Assembly: GCA_004380135.1 (NCBI GenBank) | Contig: QXCR01000325.1 | Span: forward strand, 1 to 16,697 | Length of the DNA: 16,697 nucleotides | From: Stemphylium vesicarium | Lineage: Eukaryota > Ascomycota > Dothideomycetes > Pleosporales > Pleosporaceae | Reading direction: 5' to 3' | Shown here: in pieces, positions 10,201 through 16,697 of the stretch | Layout of the letters: every line of letters begins with the position of its first letter | Position numbering within the stretch: position 1 is the stretch's first letter | Position numbers and translations under genes: made by a program | Notes under the pieces: generated by a model | Told to the model about the DNA's origin: nothing | The model's database searches: none | Seen by the model: the letters and a program-made list of their open reading frames with translations, nothing else

Positions 10201-10548
10201 GTTCCTGACCTCCACGACAAGTGCATCGCTACAATTGGCGATCGCTCTAATTTCGACGAAACCAAGAATTTCTGCGCAAGTCTGACCTTGTGCGTGCAAG
10301 GTAGCTTCTCCGTCTTCCTGCAGGAAGACAGCCACACTCCCCGTCACATCAGCGGTTCGCCGTTCTCGGTGGATCGGCTGGTGCAAGCAGAGGGCCTCGA
10401 AGCATACTTTGGCCGGGCTGACCACCGAAAGCGCAATTGGGCGCACGACGAATGTGCGATCCCGCAGGCAAAACGCAGACGAGGATCTTGGTTGCAGGCG
10501 AGAGATGTGTGCAGTGATAAAAATAGCCGGGATAGTGTAGATCTGTGA
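7289..10548 (+). CDS. RING-finger plus patatin-like phospholipase protein (FabD/lysophospholipase-like), five exons
   Basis: The exons are 7289-8954, 9005-9352, 9404-9458, 9507-9533 (a 27-nt micro-exon) and 9582-10548, giving 1020 residues; the introns are 48-51 nt, the first with branch CTAAC and the next two with CTGAC. Residues 1 to about 440 are unassigned; the part around 145-190 (ADVFCLFAADLGG, later SLVIVTE) looks like an alpha/beta domain. A C3HC4-type RING follows: C448, C451, C462, H464, C467, C470, C490 and C493. The patatin lipase domain then has the oxyanion motif DGGGVRG (517-523), the nucleophile S554 in GTSTGG, formed only after splicing, and the dyad aspartate D714 in DAG (usually DGG). 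Patatins hydrolyse acyl esters of membrane lipids. VARAASAAP and DLVVSLGTGS are family hallmarks. A cell-death or membrane-signalling role is inferred, because patatin domains serve as effectors in fungal NLRs such as Neurospora PLP-1, but here no NB-ARC or TPR is fused. The start has G at -3 and +4. Confidence 0.88.
9507..9533 (+). other. 27-nt internal micro-exon of the patatin gene
   Basis: The segment lies between two 48-nt introns (9459-9506 and 9534-9581), with donors GTGAGT and GTAAGT and acceptors ACAG and GCAG. It contributes to the conserved patatin string VARAASAAP, which is only produced when both introns are removed. Skipping it would keep the frame (nine codons) but delete this conserved core. 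Confidence 0.8.
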
Positions 10549-11501
10549 GACCACGTGCGGATAATACCAAGGCTCTGCATAGAAACCCTCGCCACGTAAG
10601 GTAGGGTTACCTTGACACACGATATTTCACGCGGGTATGAACTGTTAGTAGCATCTACGCAAGATCTCTACTAAGTCGTCCTAACCCTATCCTCTTTACG
10701 CATTTAGCACGTCAAAAGATGAGGGTTTACCTTGTATGATCCGTTTGGTCAGGTAACTAAAACAGGAGCCCGCAACGTAGCCAACGAGATTGCCAAAGGC
10801 GACAACATCGCCAACATGCAAGGTAGGAGTGTTCCAGGCTGTCCGACAGCGGTACTGGACGGCACAGCTTCCCCAGTTGCCAAGGCCGCATCTTTCGTGG
10901 AAAATTCGATCTAACGTCAATCCAAGCGTGCCGGGACGCACGGTGTAACGGGACGCTTTCTCTTCCGGACCCTCGGATTGCCCACAGCGCTCTTGAATAC
11001 AGGCAAATGTAATGTGCATCTATTCTGCAGCTCTTCTTCTCCTAGCACATCAGCCTCCGATACTGCAAAGCGCATTATTGGCTATGCTATCGCCCGTTCT
11101 ATTAGTGCTGTTCACTAACTCTCCTCTAACACCCCCCTATTTATCGGCCACAATACTTATCTGTGGAGGGTTCGGTCAGCTATAAAGTAAGCTAAGATAA
11201 TAAAGATTAAGACTGCAGCTTCAAAAGATTAATTTAAGGCGAATGATGCGCATCCCGGCAGTTTCTCCGCACAAACAGCAAGATCGTCGAAACGCGTTAG
11301 GCCGGCCGTGCATCTTTAGCAGCTCTTAGTACGCGGCAGCTTGCAGTAGCGTGCTGAGATATCTACGCGCCTGTCCCGCGCGCTGTGGCTAGGAAGCTAA
11401 GCTTATTGCCTCAAACGGCTCTTATTTCCGGATAGCGGCTGCAGCATCAAACTTTACGATTCACAGATCACGGCAATATAATAAAGTTATCTCCTTTAAA
11501 T
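10549..11501. other. Intergenic region, mostly the left inverted-repeat arm
   Basis: Between the patatin stop and the 3' end of the receptor gene there is no supported coding sequence. The small frames at 10696-11019 (-) and 10732-10914 (+) have no recognisable domain. About 520 bases of this gap form the left arm of the inverted repeat described separately. The stretch at 11175-11240 and the last 50 bases before the receptor stop are AT-rich. Confidence 0.6.
10911..11429 (+). repeat. Left arm of a ~0.5 kb inverted repeat flanking the NLR gene
   Basis: The reverse complement of this arm aligns collinearly with 15319-15838. Exact blocks include 11378-11394 with 15355-15371 (17 nt), 11344-11360 with 15389-15405 (17), 11304-11329 with 15420-15445 (26), 11252-11270 with 15479-15497 (19), 11202-11219 with 15530-15547 (18), 11078-11100 with 15648-15670 (23), and 10958-10978 with 15770-15790 (21). 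Paired coordinates sum to 26748 or 26749, so about 480 bp align with a single 1-nt gap; another small gap lies near the inner end. No transposase is present in the arms or between them. Confidence 0.9.
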
Positions 11502-14500
11502 TTACTTACACTCCGCTCGCCAGATATTTAGTGTGTTAAGCGAAGACTGTGTATCAGAGTGTTCCTCGCCAAGAACCTGCTCACGCAGCTGAAAGCATCT
11601 TTCTATTAGTGCAAGAGCCTCTTCGTGACGGGCTTGTGACTGCAGCGTGAAGGCGAGATTGTGCATGCTAGTCAGCGTGGAAGGATGCTCGTCGGTAAGC
11701 ACCCTCTTCATCGTCTCCATCACCTGTACTCCTAGCTCTTCAGCCTCCTTCCACCGCCCTTGGTTTAAGTACGTCAACGCTAGGTTACCCATGCTGCTCA
11801 GCGTGGCAGGATGCTCGGTGGTGAGCACTCTCTTCATCGTCTGCATCACTTGCACCTGCAGCTCTTCGGCCTCCTTCCACCGCCCTTGGTTCCTGTACGT
11901 CGCCGCTAGGTTGGCCATGCTGTTCAGCGTGGCAGGATGCTCGTCGGTAAGCACTCTCTTGCTCGTCTGCATTACTTGCACAAACAGCTCTTCAGCCTCC
12001 TTCCACCGCCCTTGGTTCAAGTACGTCGATGCTAGGTTGTCCATCCTGTTCAGCGTGGCAGGATGCTCGTCGGTAAGCACTCTCTTGCTCGTCTGCATTA
12101 CTTGTACTCCCAGCTCTTCAGCCTCCTTCCACCGCCCTTGGTTCAAGTACGTCGCCGCTAGGTTGGCCATGCTGTTCAGCGTGTCAGGATGCTCGTCGGT
12201 AAGCACTCTCTTCCTCGTCTCCATCACTTGCACTTCCAGCTCTTCAGCCTCCTTCCACCGCCCTTGGTTGCTGTACGTCGATGCTAGGTTGGCCATGCTA
12301 GTCAGCGTGTCAGGATGCTCGTCGGTAAGCACTCTCTTGCTCGTCTGCATTACTTGCACCTGCAGCTCTTCAGCCTCCTTCCACCGCCCTTGGTTGCTGT
12401 ACGTCGATGCTAGGTTGTCCATGCTGCTCAGCGTGGAAGGATGCTCGTCGGTAAGCACCCTCTTCATCGTCTCCATCACCTGTACTCCTAGCTCTTCAGC
12501 CTCCTTCCACCGCCCTTGGTTTAAGTACGTCAACGCTAGGTTGGCCATCCTGTTCAGCGTGGCAGGATGCTCGTCGGTAAGCACTCTCTTGCTCGTCTGC
12601 ATTACTTGTACTCCCAGCTCTTCAGCCTCCTTCCACCGCCCTTGGTTCCTGTACGTCGCCGCTAGGTTGGCCATGCTGTTCAGCGTGTCAGGATGCTCGT
12701 CGGTAAGCACTCTCTTCCTCGTCTCCATCACTTCTACAAACAGGTCTTCAGCCTCCTTATACCGTCCGTCACTCCATAGAGTCGTAGCACATCTTGATGC
12801 AAGGCGCAATCTTTCGTTCTCGTTGTCATCCGCCAGACTATGCGACAGAAAGTACTGGGCATGCGGAAGCAGTCGTCTCCACTTGCTTCTGTTACTATGG
12901 TTATTGTCTGGAAATACTCGAAGTAGCTGTGCGATAGTGCGTTCAGTCCATTCTTGGAGCCGTCCCTGCACTTGCAGCCGCTTGCGTAGAGCTTGGTGGA
13001 CTAGCCGATGAACATCGAGCGCAGACTCAGCAGGTCGCCTGGTGACCAGCGCATACTTGTCAAGTATCCTGATAGCATCTTCTCTTGCTTGCATCGAGGC
13101 TGCCTCTAGAAGGTCGAGCGAGATGTCTTTTTGGTCTACGCATGCAGCAAGAAACAGACAGTCTGCGGCAAACGCATGATTACGGCTAATCTCGTCTATG
13201 GAGAGAAGCAGTGCAGTAGCTAGAGGGTCTCCTATGCCAGAATCTTGTAATCTACCCTCAGACGAGTCACCCCTGTGCTCGATAGCTAGTTCTTCATGAT
13301 CGTCTAGTCGTGATCGGTACTCTTGCACCGTCATACTGCTAGCCTTTATACAGGCCGCTGCTTGCGTGACTGCTAGAGGGAGATACAATAGCTCTCTTAG
13401 CAAGTGCTCGGCTTCCTGCTGCTCAGTGTTTGCGAGTGGTCTCGCTAAGCGGACTTGCAGCATCTTTAGCGCCGCGTCTAATGTCAGCTCTCGCAGCGCT
13501 ATAATGTTCTGTGAAGCAAGCGCCTGAGCTGTGTTTCTGTTGGTTGTTGTGAAGATGACAGAACATAGCTTTGACGGCGGCAGAAAGTCGGCCAAATCTG
13601 TAGCTTCTGTCGTGGATGAGCCCCTAGATCGCAGAGTGGTATTTTCTGCGTTGTCGAAGATCAGCAAGCATTGTCGCGCACTGATCTCTACTACACAGCG
13701 TTTTGCAAGCTGCTTCATGTCGGCCTGATCGCTGTCCCAGCCTAGAACGCTAAGCTTCTGCGCAACACTTGCATACGACTGGTAGAGACTGTCTTTGTCG
13801 CTTGCGTCTATCCAAAAGACCGAGCAGCCCTTATTGTTCTGCCTTGTTCTGTGTGCAATCTCAAGCGCGAGCTGCGACTTGCCTGTTCCACCAGGTCCAA
13901 CGATCGCTAACATAGTCGTGGTCTGTTTGTTGCTGAAGAGCTTGGCTTCAAGCTCGGCGAGCTGCGACTCTCGGCCTACGAAGCGGTGGTTCTGTGAGAA
14001 CGGAATTATCGACAATGCGTTACTAGCTTCCTCTAGTTCGGCCTGCAGTCTGCTTCGTGCACTCTCCTGTCCTTCGCCATACGCGGTGGGTATAGAGACG
14101 CCGAGAATCCCAAGCAGGCAGTATACGATGTCCTCCTCTTCCGTTGTTATGCGACTTTCGGCCCATCTCTTTCGCTCAGATGTACTGAACTCGTGTAAAG
14201 GACGGTTGCGCAATGCCGCGAGCGGGATGTTAGTGATCTCGTGGATAAGCTGGTCGAACAACGCTTTGTCGCCTATGGGATGTCCTTCACGTGAGAAGAA
14301 CTCGACTAACACTGGCGCGATAAGCTCTTGGAGCGTCCATCCCCGAGTGAACCATTTGCTTGCACGGAACGACGCCTCCCAGTCGCTGCGTTGGACCGGC
14401 TCTGTTGCAGTCGACACTGACACGTCTAACAGGAAGACGTAGCACCGCGCCGCAGCCTTGTACCACTGAAACATCGAGTTGATCGCCTTCGACCGCTCGT

Positions 14501-14753
14501 TGTTATTCCACCTGTCGATGCAGCATGTGTCGATCCAGAAGTACTGCAGCTCGTCCTGGGCCGCCCTTTCGGCGCAAAACTGGAGCTTTCGATAGCCTTC
14601 TTCCTTCTCCTTGTAGGTCCCGTTCGATATATCTTCGATAAGAATCTCAGAGTCGCTCCATCTGTGCGACAGAATGGCATATGGCGGGGTCGTCTTGCCC
14701 CGGAAATCTGTCAAGATGACCCTTCCCAGCGCGTCAAAGTGGAGAAGCCGCAT
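11502..14753 (-). CDS. HET / NB-ARC / TPR NOD-like receptor (fungal STAND protein)
   Basis: This single uninterrupted frame encodes 1083 residues. The N-terminal HET domain (residues 1 to about 230) shows YAILSHRW (25-32), FWIDTCCID (72-80), WFTRGWTLQELIAP (134-147) and a CLLGILGV segment (212-219). The NB-ARC nucleotide-binding domain starts at FVGRE (258-262), with Walker A GPGGTGKS (286-293) and Walker B LLIFDNAEN (363-371, D367). A winged-helix/linker region follows. The C-terminus has nine 42-residue TPR units (663-1040) plus a degenerate tenth unit as a cap. In such receptors the repeats sense a ligand, NB-ARC oligomerises with nucleotide, and HET triggers cell death, as in heterokaryon incompatibility; all of this is family knowledge. 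The start MRLL is the usual HET-protein start. Both nucleotide-binding motifs are intact, and the gene appears functional despite its repetitive nature. It lies between the two inverted-repeat arms and transcribes toward the patatin gene. The partner or ligand is unknown. Confidence 0.93.
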   Translation of the reverse strand: MRLLHFDALGRVILTDFRGKTTPPYAILSHRWSDSEILIEDISNGTYKEKEEGYRKLQFCAERAAQDELQYFWIDTCCIDRWNNNERSKAINSMFQWYKAAARCYVFLLDVSVSTATEPVQRSDWEASFRASKWFTRGWTLQELIAPVLVEFFSREGHPIGDKALFDQLIHEITNIPLAALRNRPLHEFSTSERKRWAESRITTEEEDIVYCLLGILGVSIPTAYGEGQESARSRLQAELEEASNALSIIPFSQNHRFVGRESQLAELEAKLFSNKQTTTMLAIVGPGGTGKSQLALEIAHRTRQNNKGCSVFWIDASDKDSLYQSYASVAQKLSVLGWDSDQADMKQLAKRCVVEISARQCLLIFDNAENTTLRSRGSSTTEATDLADFLPPSKLCSVIFTTTNRNTAQALASQNIIALRELTLDAALKMLQVRLARPLANTEQQEAEHLLRELLYLPLAVTQAAACIKASSMTVQEYRSRLDDHEELAIEHRGDSSEGRLQDSGIGDPLATALLLSIDEISRNHAFAADCLFLAACVDQKDISLDLLEAASMQAREDAIRILDKYALVTRRPAESALDVHRLVHQALRKRLQVQGRLQEWTERTIAQLLRVFPDNNHSNRSKWRRLLPHAQYFLSHSLADDNENERLRLASRCATTLWSDGRYKEAEDLFVEVMETRKRVLTDEHPDTLNSMANLAATYRNQGRWKEAEELGVQVMQTSKRVLTDEHPATLNRMANLALTYLNQGRWKEAEELGVQVMETMKRVLTDEHPSTLSSMDNLASTYSNQGRWKEAEELQVQVMQTSKRVLTDEHPDTLTSMANLASTYSNQGRWKEAEELEVQVMETRKRVLTDEHPDTLNSMANLAATYLNQGRWKEAEELGVQVMQTSKRVLTDEHPATLNRMDNLASTYLNQGRWKEAEELFVQVMQTSKRVLTDEHPATLNSMANLAATYRNQGRWKEAEELQVQVMQTMKRVLTTEHPATLSSMGNLALTYLNQGRWKEAEELGVQVMETMKRVLTDEHPSTLTSMHNLAFTLQSQARHEEALALIERCFQLREQVLGEEHSDTQSSLNTLNIWRAECK
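11634..12767 (-). repeat. Nine tandem 126-bp units encoding 42-residue TPRs
   Basis: Reading on the minus strand, unit 1 occupies 12767-12642 and each later unit is 126 bp further down, unit 9 ending at 11634. Unit 1 is slightly divergent (GRYKEAEDLFVEVM) and units 2-9 are nearly identical (GRWKEAEEL then VQVM). Within the unit, nearly all variation falls at nine positions: 10, 15, 17, 27, 30, 31, 33, 37 and 40. Two long exact copies exist: 11672-11786 equals 12428-12542 (115 bp, six units apart) and 12041-12144 equals 12545-12648 (104 bp, four units apart). A degenerate tenth unit follows (residues 1041-1077). The repeats are of the kinesin-light-chain-like TPR type common in fungal NLRs. 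Confidence 0.95.
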
Positions 14754-15318
14754 GGCGTTTGCAGTTTGGCTTAGCCTAGAAAAGGCGAGCCGCGAACGAC
14801 TTCAACGATGTTGAGAGTAGAGAGGCATTGGAGCGACAGAGCGAAGCGGGCAGAGGAAGCTTGCGCTGGGCTGCTGTGAAGGCTGCCTGCCGAGGCAGTG
14901 CGTGCGACAAGGCTGAGCGTCGCCCCGCCTCACAACATGCGCTGGATGGCGTTCGCCATGTGGACTCACGTTGACTACTGCGTACATGGACAAGGTGCCA
15001 GCGAGTAGAGCAGTCCTACCTAGACTGCTATCGTAGTGTCTCGCGACACTCATGTTGACGAGGAAGGGTGCGCAGCGATGTAGGTCGTATGGGCGTGAAG
15101 ACACTGTCTTGTTGCACACACTTTGCGCACCATTCCGCAGACGTTCGACGAAAAGTCGATTGCTTTATAGTGGAAGTAGTATAAGCCTGAGCGAAGAGCC
15201 CTTTAATAGCAATTCGTACGACAAAAGAGCCGTTTTGCGAAGAAATTAGTTAGTAGAGGGAGTGTAAGGCGCGGCTATGTGCAACGCGCGCGTGCACGCC
15301 TGTATCAACCGCTGTCTG
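14754..15318. promoter_or_regulatory. 5' region of the NLR gene
   Basis: This region lies upstream of the minus-strand receptor gene and inside the inverted-repeat arms. A minus-strand TATAAAG element at 15169-15163 is a possible core promoter about 410 bp from the ATG, which would imply a long leader. The minus-strand frame at 15119-14802 (105 codons) sits in this leader; it has no recognisable domain and is treated as a possible upstream frame at most. Nothing else is recognised. Confidence 0.4.
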
Positions 15319-15838
15319 CAAAGTCGGGAATAAGAGCTGCCTGGGGCGGAGTGCTCCTAGCCACAGCGCGCAAGGTGGACACACAGACATCTCAGCACGC
15401 TACTGGGAGCTGCTGCATGCTAAGAGCTGCTAAAGATGCACGGCCTGTTAGACGCGATCTAATGAACTTGCCCTCTGCGCGGAGAAACTGCCGGGATTCT
15501 CACTCCTTACCCGAAAATGACCTTTCGAGGCTGCAGTCTTAATCTTTGCTATCTCGGCTTTTTTTCTAGCCCACCGAGCTCTCTACAGATGTGTACTGTC
15601 GCGAACAAACAGGGGGTATCAGAGAAGAGTCAGCCGACAGCATTAACAGAACGGGCGATAGCATAGCCAACAACGTGCTTTCCAGCGTCGGAGACTGATG
15701 TGCTAGGAGAACGAGAGCTGCAGAATAGATGCGCACTGCACTTGTTTGTCTTGGAGAACACTAGGGAAAATCCGAGGGTCCGGAAGAGAATGCGTCCCGT
15801 TATACCATGCGTCCCGGCACGGTTGGATTGACATTAGT
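15319..15838 (-). repeat. Right arm of the ~0.5 kb inverted repeat flanking the NLR gene
   Basis: This is the partner of 10911-11429 in opposite orientation. Differences between the arms are dominated by transitions: in the 17-nt stretch 15372-15388 against 11377-11361 all ten mismatches are C/T or A/G. Similarity fades outward after about 15838 (GGATTGAC then TTAG shared) and inward before about 15319, with no clean target-site duplication visible. The arm carries no supported open reading frame. Confidence 0.9.
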
Positions 15839-16393
15839 TCCTTATGTTTGCGATACTTCTCATTCGAGACCGTTTTTTTGTATATGGGTCGTATGAGTTT
15901 GCAGAAGCTATGAGCAGCTCGTTGGTTATGGTCGTCACAGTACCGTGGTTGCAGTGATGGCAACCAAGGTATGTATCAAGGATAGAGTGTAGGAAGAATT
16001 AAAGGATTGAACTGAGGTTCTATTGTATGTTGCTATGAGCAATGTATATAGTAGGAGAGCGGTGAGGCGCAGAGCAGCGGTCAGGTGTACTACGTGGTAC
16101 AGCAGTGGATACATGAAACTGTGATACGTGATACAAGAGGAAAACCGTGACAGTATGGCTTTGCGAGCTTGCGTACTCCAAAATGTAAGTCCAAGAGAGA
16201 GAATATGACACTCTGAAATTCATCTAAGTTAGAGTAGAATAAGTTCGTATCCACTCGTATAGACCACGGCTTGAAGCTTAATTTCCTAGCACAAAACTGA
16301 TGGTGATCAACAATGACGGGTGCTGAGGGTTCAGGAAGCTGCAGTCACATGGTCAGACCGGATGGGAGGAAGAGAGCCGTCGGGAACTTACTC
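15839..16393. other. Intergenic region with no recognised gene
   Basis: Small minus-strand frames (15963-15703, 16223-16020) have no recognisable domain. There are short local repeats such as two adjacent GTGATAC copies near 16120-16135, and a TTGCT/AGCAA mini-hairpin near 16030. The right end is the 3' flank of the partial minus-strand gene. Nothing else is supported. Confidence 0.5.
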
Positions 16394-16697
16394 TTAGAGA
16401 AGAAGCTTCTTTAGGACCTTTAGAATTGACTCCGCGTCATCAAAACGACTACTTTCGGCAGCGTGAATGAGTAAGGTTCGGCATGTTTCGACAACACCAC
16501 AGAAGTAGTCTTCGGGAACGCTTCCGTTGAATGGAGTCCACCCCATCACATCGAGTGCTCGTTCCGCGTGCTGGAAACGGCTGCTTTTGATAGCCTCGAT
16601 GACAATATCTCGGCATGTTCCGACAACACTACAGAAGTAGTCGTCAGGGATGCGCGTGTTGTCTAATAGACATTGTATGACTGCGAGAATCTGTTTC
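16394..16697 (-). CDS. C-terminal part of an unrecognised protein with 44-residue repeats (runs off the window)
   Basis: A minus-strand frame enters from the window end and stays open for 100 codons to a TAA at 16396-16394. It contains two copies of a repeat whose key strings are IPDDYFCSVVGTCR and VPEDYFCGVVETCR, each followed by a helix-like stretch ending SSRF and then an AE-x2-L segment. The corresponding DNA repeats are exactly 132 bp apart (for example at 16502 and 16634). Substitutions between the copies are conservative (I/V, D/E, S/G), which supports real coding sequence. The pattern suggests an alpha-helical solenoid, different from the TPR units of the neighbouring receptor. The family is not recognised; the start and most of the protein lie outside the window. 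Confidence 0.6.
   Translation of the reverse strand, partial: KQILAVIQCLLDNTRIPDDYFCSVVGTCRDIVIEAIKSSRFQHAERALDVMGWTPFNGSVPEDYFCGVVETCRTLLIHAAESSRFDDAESILKVLKKLLL
16487..16654 (-). repeat. 132-bp tandem direct repeat inside the partial gene
   Basis: CGACAACAC/T-ACAGAAGTAGTC recurs with a spacing of 132 bp (44 codons), keeping frame in the minus-strand coding sequence. CGGCATGTT immediately precedes it in both copies. Only two copies are inside the window; more may lie beyond the end. Confidence 0.7.

Noticed and set aside
9820..10620. Minus-strand open frame (266 codons) opposite the last patatin exon
   Set aside because: The plus strand carries patatin hallmarks (DLVVSLGTGS, DAG) and correct splice phases; the antisense frame has no family features.
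11634..12767. Tandem repeat considered as a CRISPR array or satellite
   Set aside because: The units are contiguous without spacers, encode TPRs in frame, and the context is eukaryotic.
11647..13011. Long plus-strand open frame (454 codons) across the TPR array
   Set aside because: It is the antisense of the receptor repeats. Because the unit is 126 bp (a multiple of three), one stop-free antisense frame repeats itself. The minus strand has the recognisable TPR, NB-ARC and HET domains.
13795..14442. Plus-strand open frame (215 codons) opposite the NB-ARC/HET region
   Set aside because: It is an antisense shadow of a well-supported domain-bearing gene, with no recognisable domain of its own.
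14802..15119. Minus-strand 105-codon frame upstream of the NLR gene
   Set aside because: No domain or compositional support, and it lies in the probable leader/promoter of the receptor. At most it is an upstream open frame.
10911..15838. Complete DNA transposon or Starship-type element
   Set aside because: No transposase, tyrosine recombinase (DUF3435-like captain) or clear target-site duplication is visible in the window, so only the inverted repeat itself is claimed.
15703..15963. Minus-strand 86-codon frame overlapping the right repeat arm
   Set aside because: The homologous left arm does not preserve this frame, and no domain is recognised.
1..16697. tRNA, rRNA or other structured RNA genes
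   Set aside because: No tRNA A/B-box pair with a cloverleaf and no rRNA-like conserved sequence was recognised on reading; a covariance-model scan was not possible here.

Overview
The window looks like a chromosomal segment of a filamentous ascomycete (Pezizomycotina). Genes are widely spaced. The spliced ones carry 45-55 nt introns with GT/AG ends, several with CTAAC/CTGAC-type branch sites. The gene content (HET-domain NB-ARC/TPR receptor, RING-patatin protein, FRE-type ferric reductase, secreted SMP-30-like propeller) is typical of that group. The species cannot be named from the sequence.

Layout from left to right: (1) 1-875, no intact gene, but a short minus-strand coding-like remnant at 348-460. 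(2) 876-1883 (-), a secreted SMP-30/gluconolactonase-like beta-propeller protein. (3) 1884-3785, intergenic, with a small hairpin at 2289-2331 and an AT-rich stretch near 2640-2900. (4) 3786-4290 (-), a two-exon gene for a small MADS-box-like protein that only appears once a 55-nt intron is removed. (5) 4291-4565, a divergent promoter shared with (6) 4566-6388 (+), a five-exon ferric-reductase-type bis-haem/FAD/NAD(P)H oxidoreductase. (7) 6389-7288, intergenic, with a TATAAATA box. (8) 7289-10548 (+), a five-exon gene for a 1020-residue RING-finger/patatin phospholipase protein. (9) 10911-15838, a pair of about 0.5 kb inverted repeats enclosing a single intronless gene, 11502-14753 (-), for a HET/NB-ARC/TPR NOD-like receptor with nine 42-residue TPR units. 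(10) 16394 to the window end (-), the 3' end of an unrecognised gene built from 44-residue repeats.

The right half has the character of a self/non-self recognition and cell-death neighbourhood: a STAND receptor with a HET death domain and a rapidly reshuffled TPR sensor lies next to a patatin-type lipase with a RING finger. Functional coupling of the two is an inference from proximity. The clearest unusual signals are the block-copied TPR units with variation confined to nine codon positions, the collinear inverted repeat around the receptor with transition-rich (RIP-like) divergence, and the hidden MADS-box gene.
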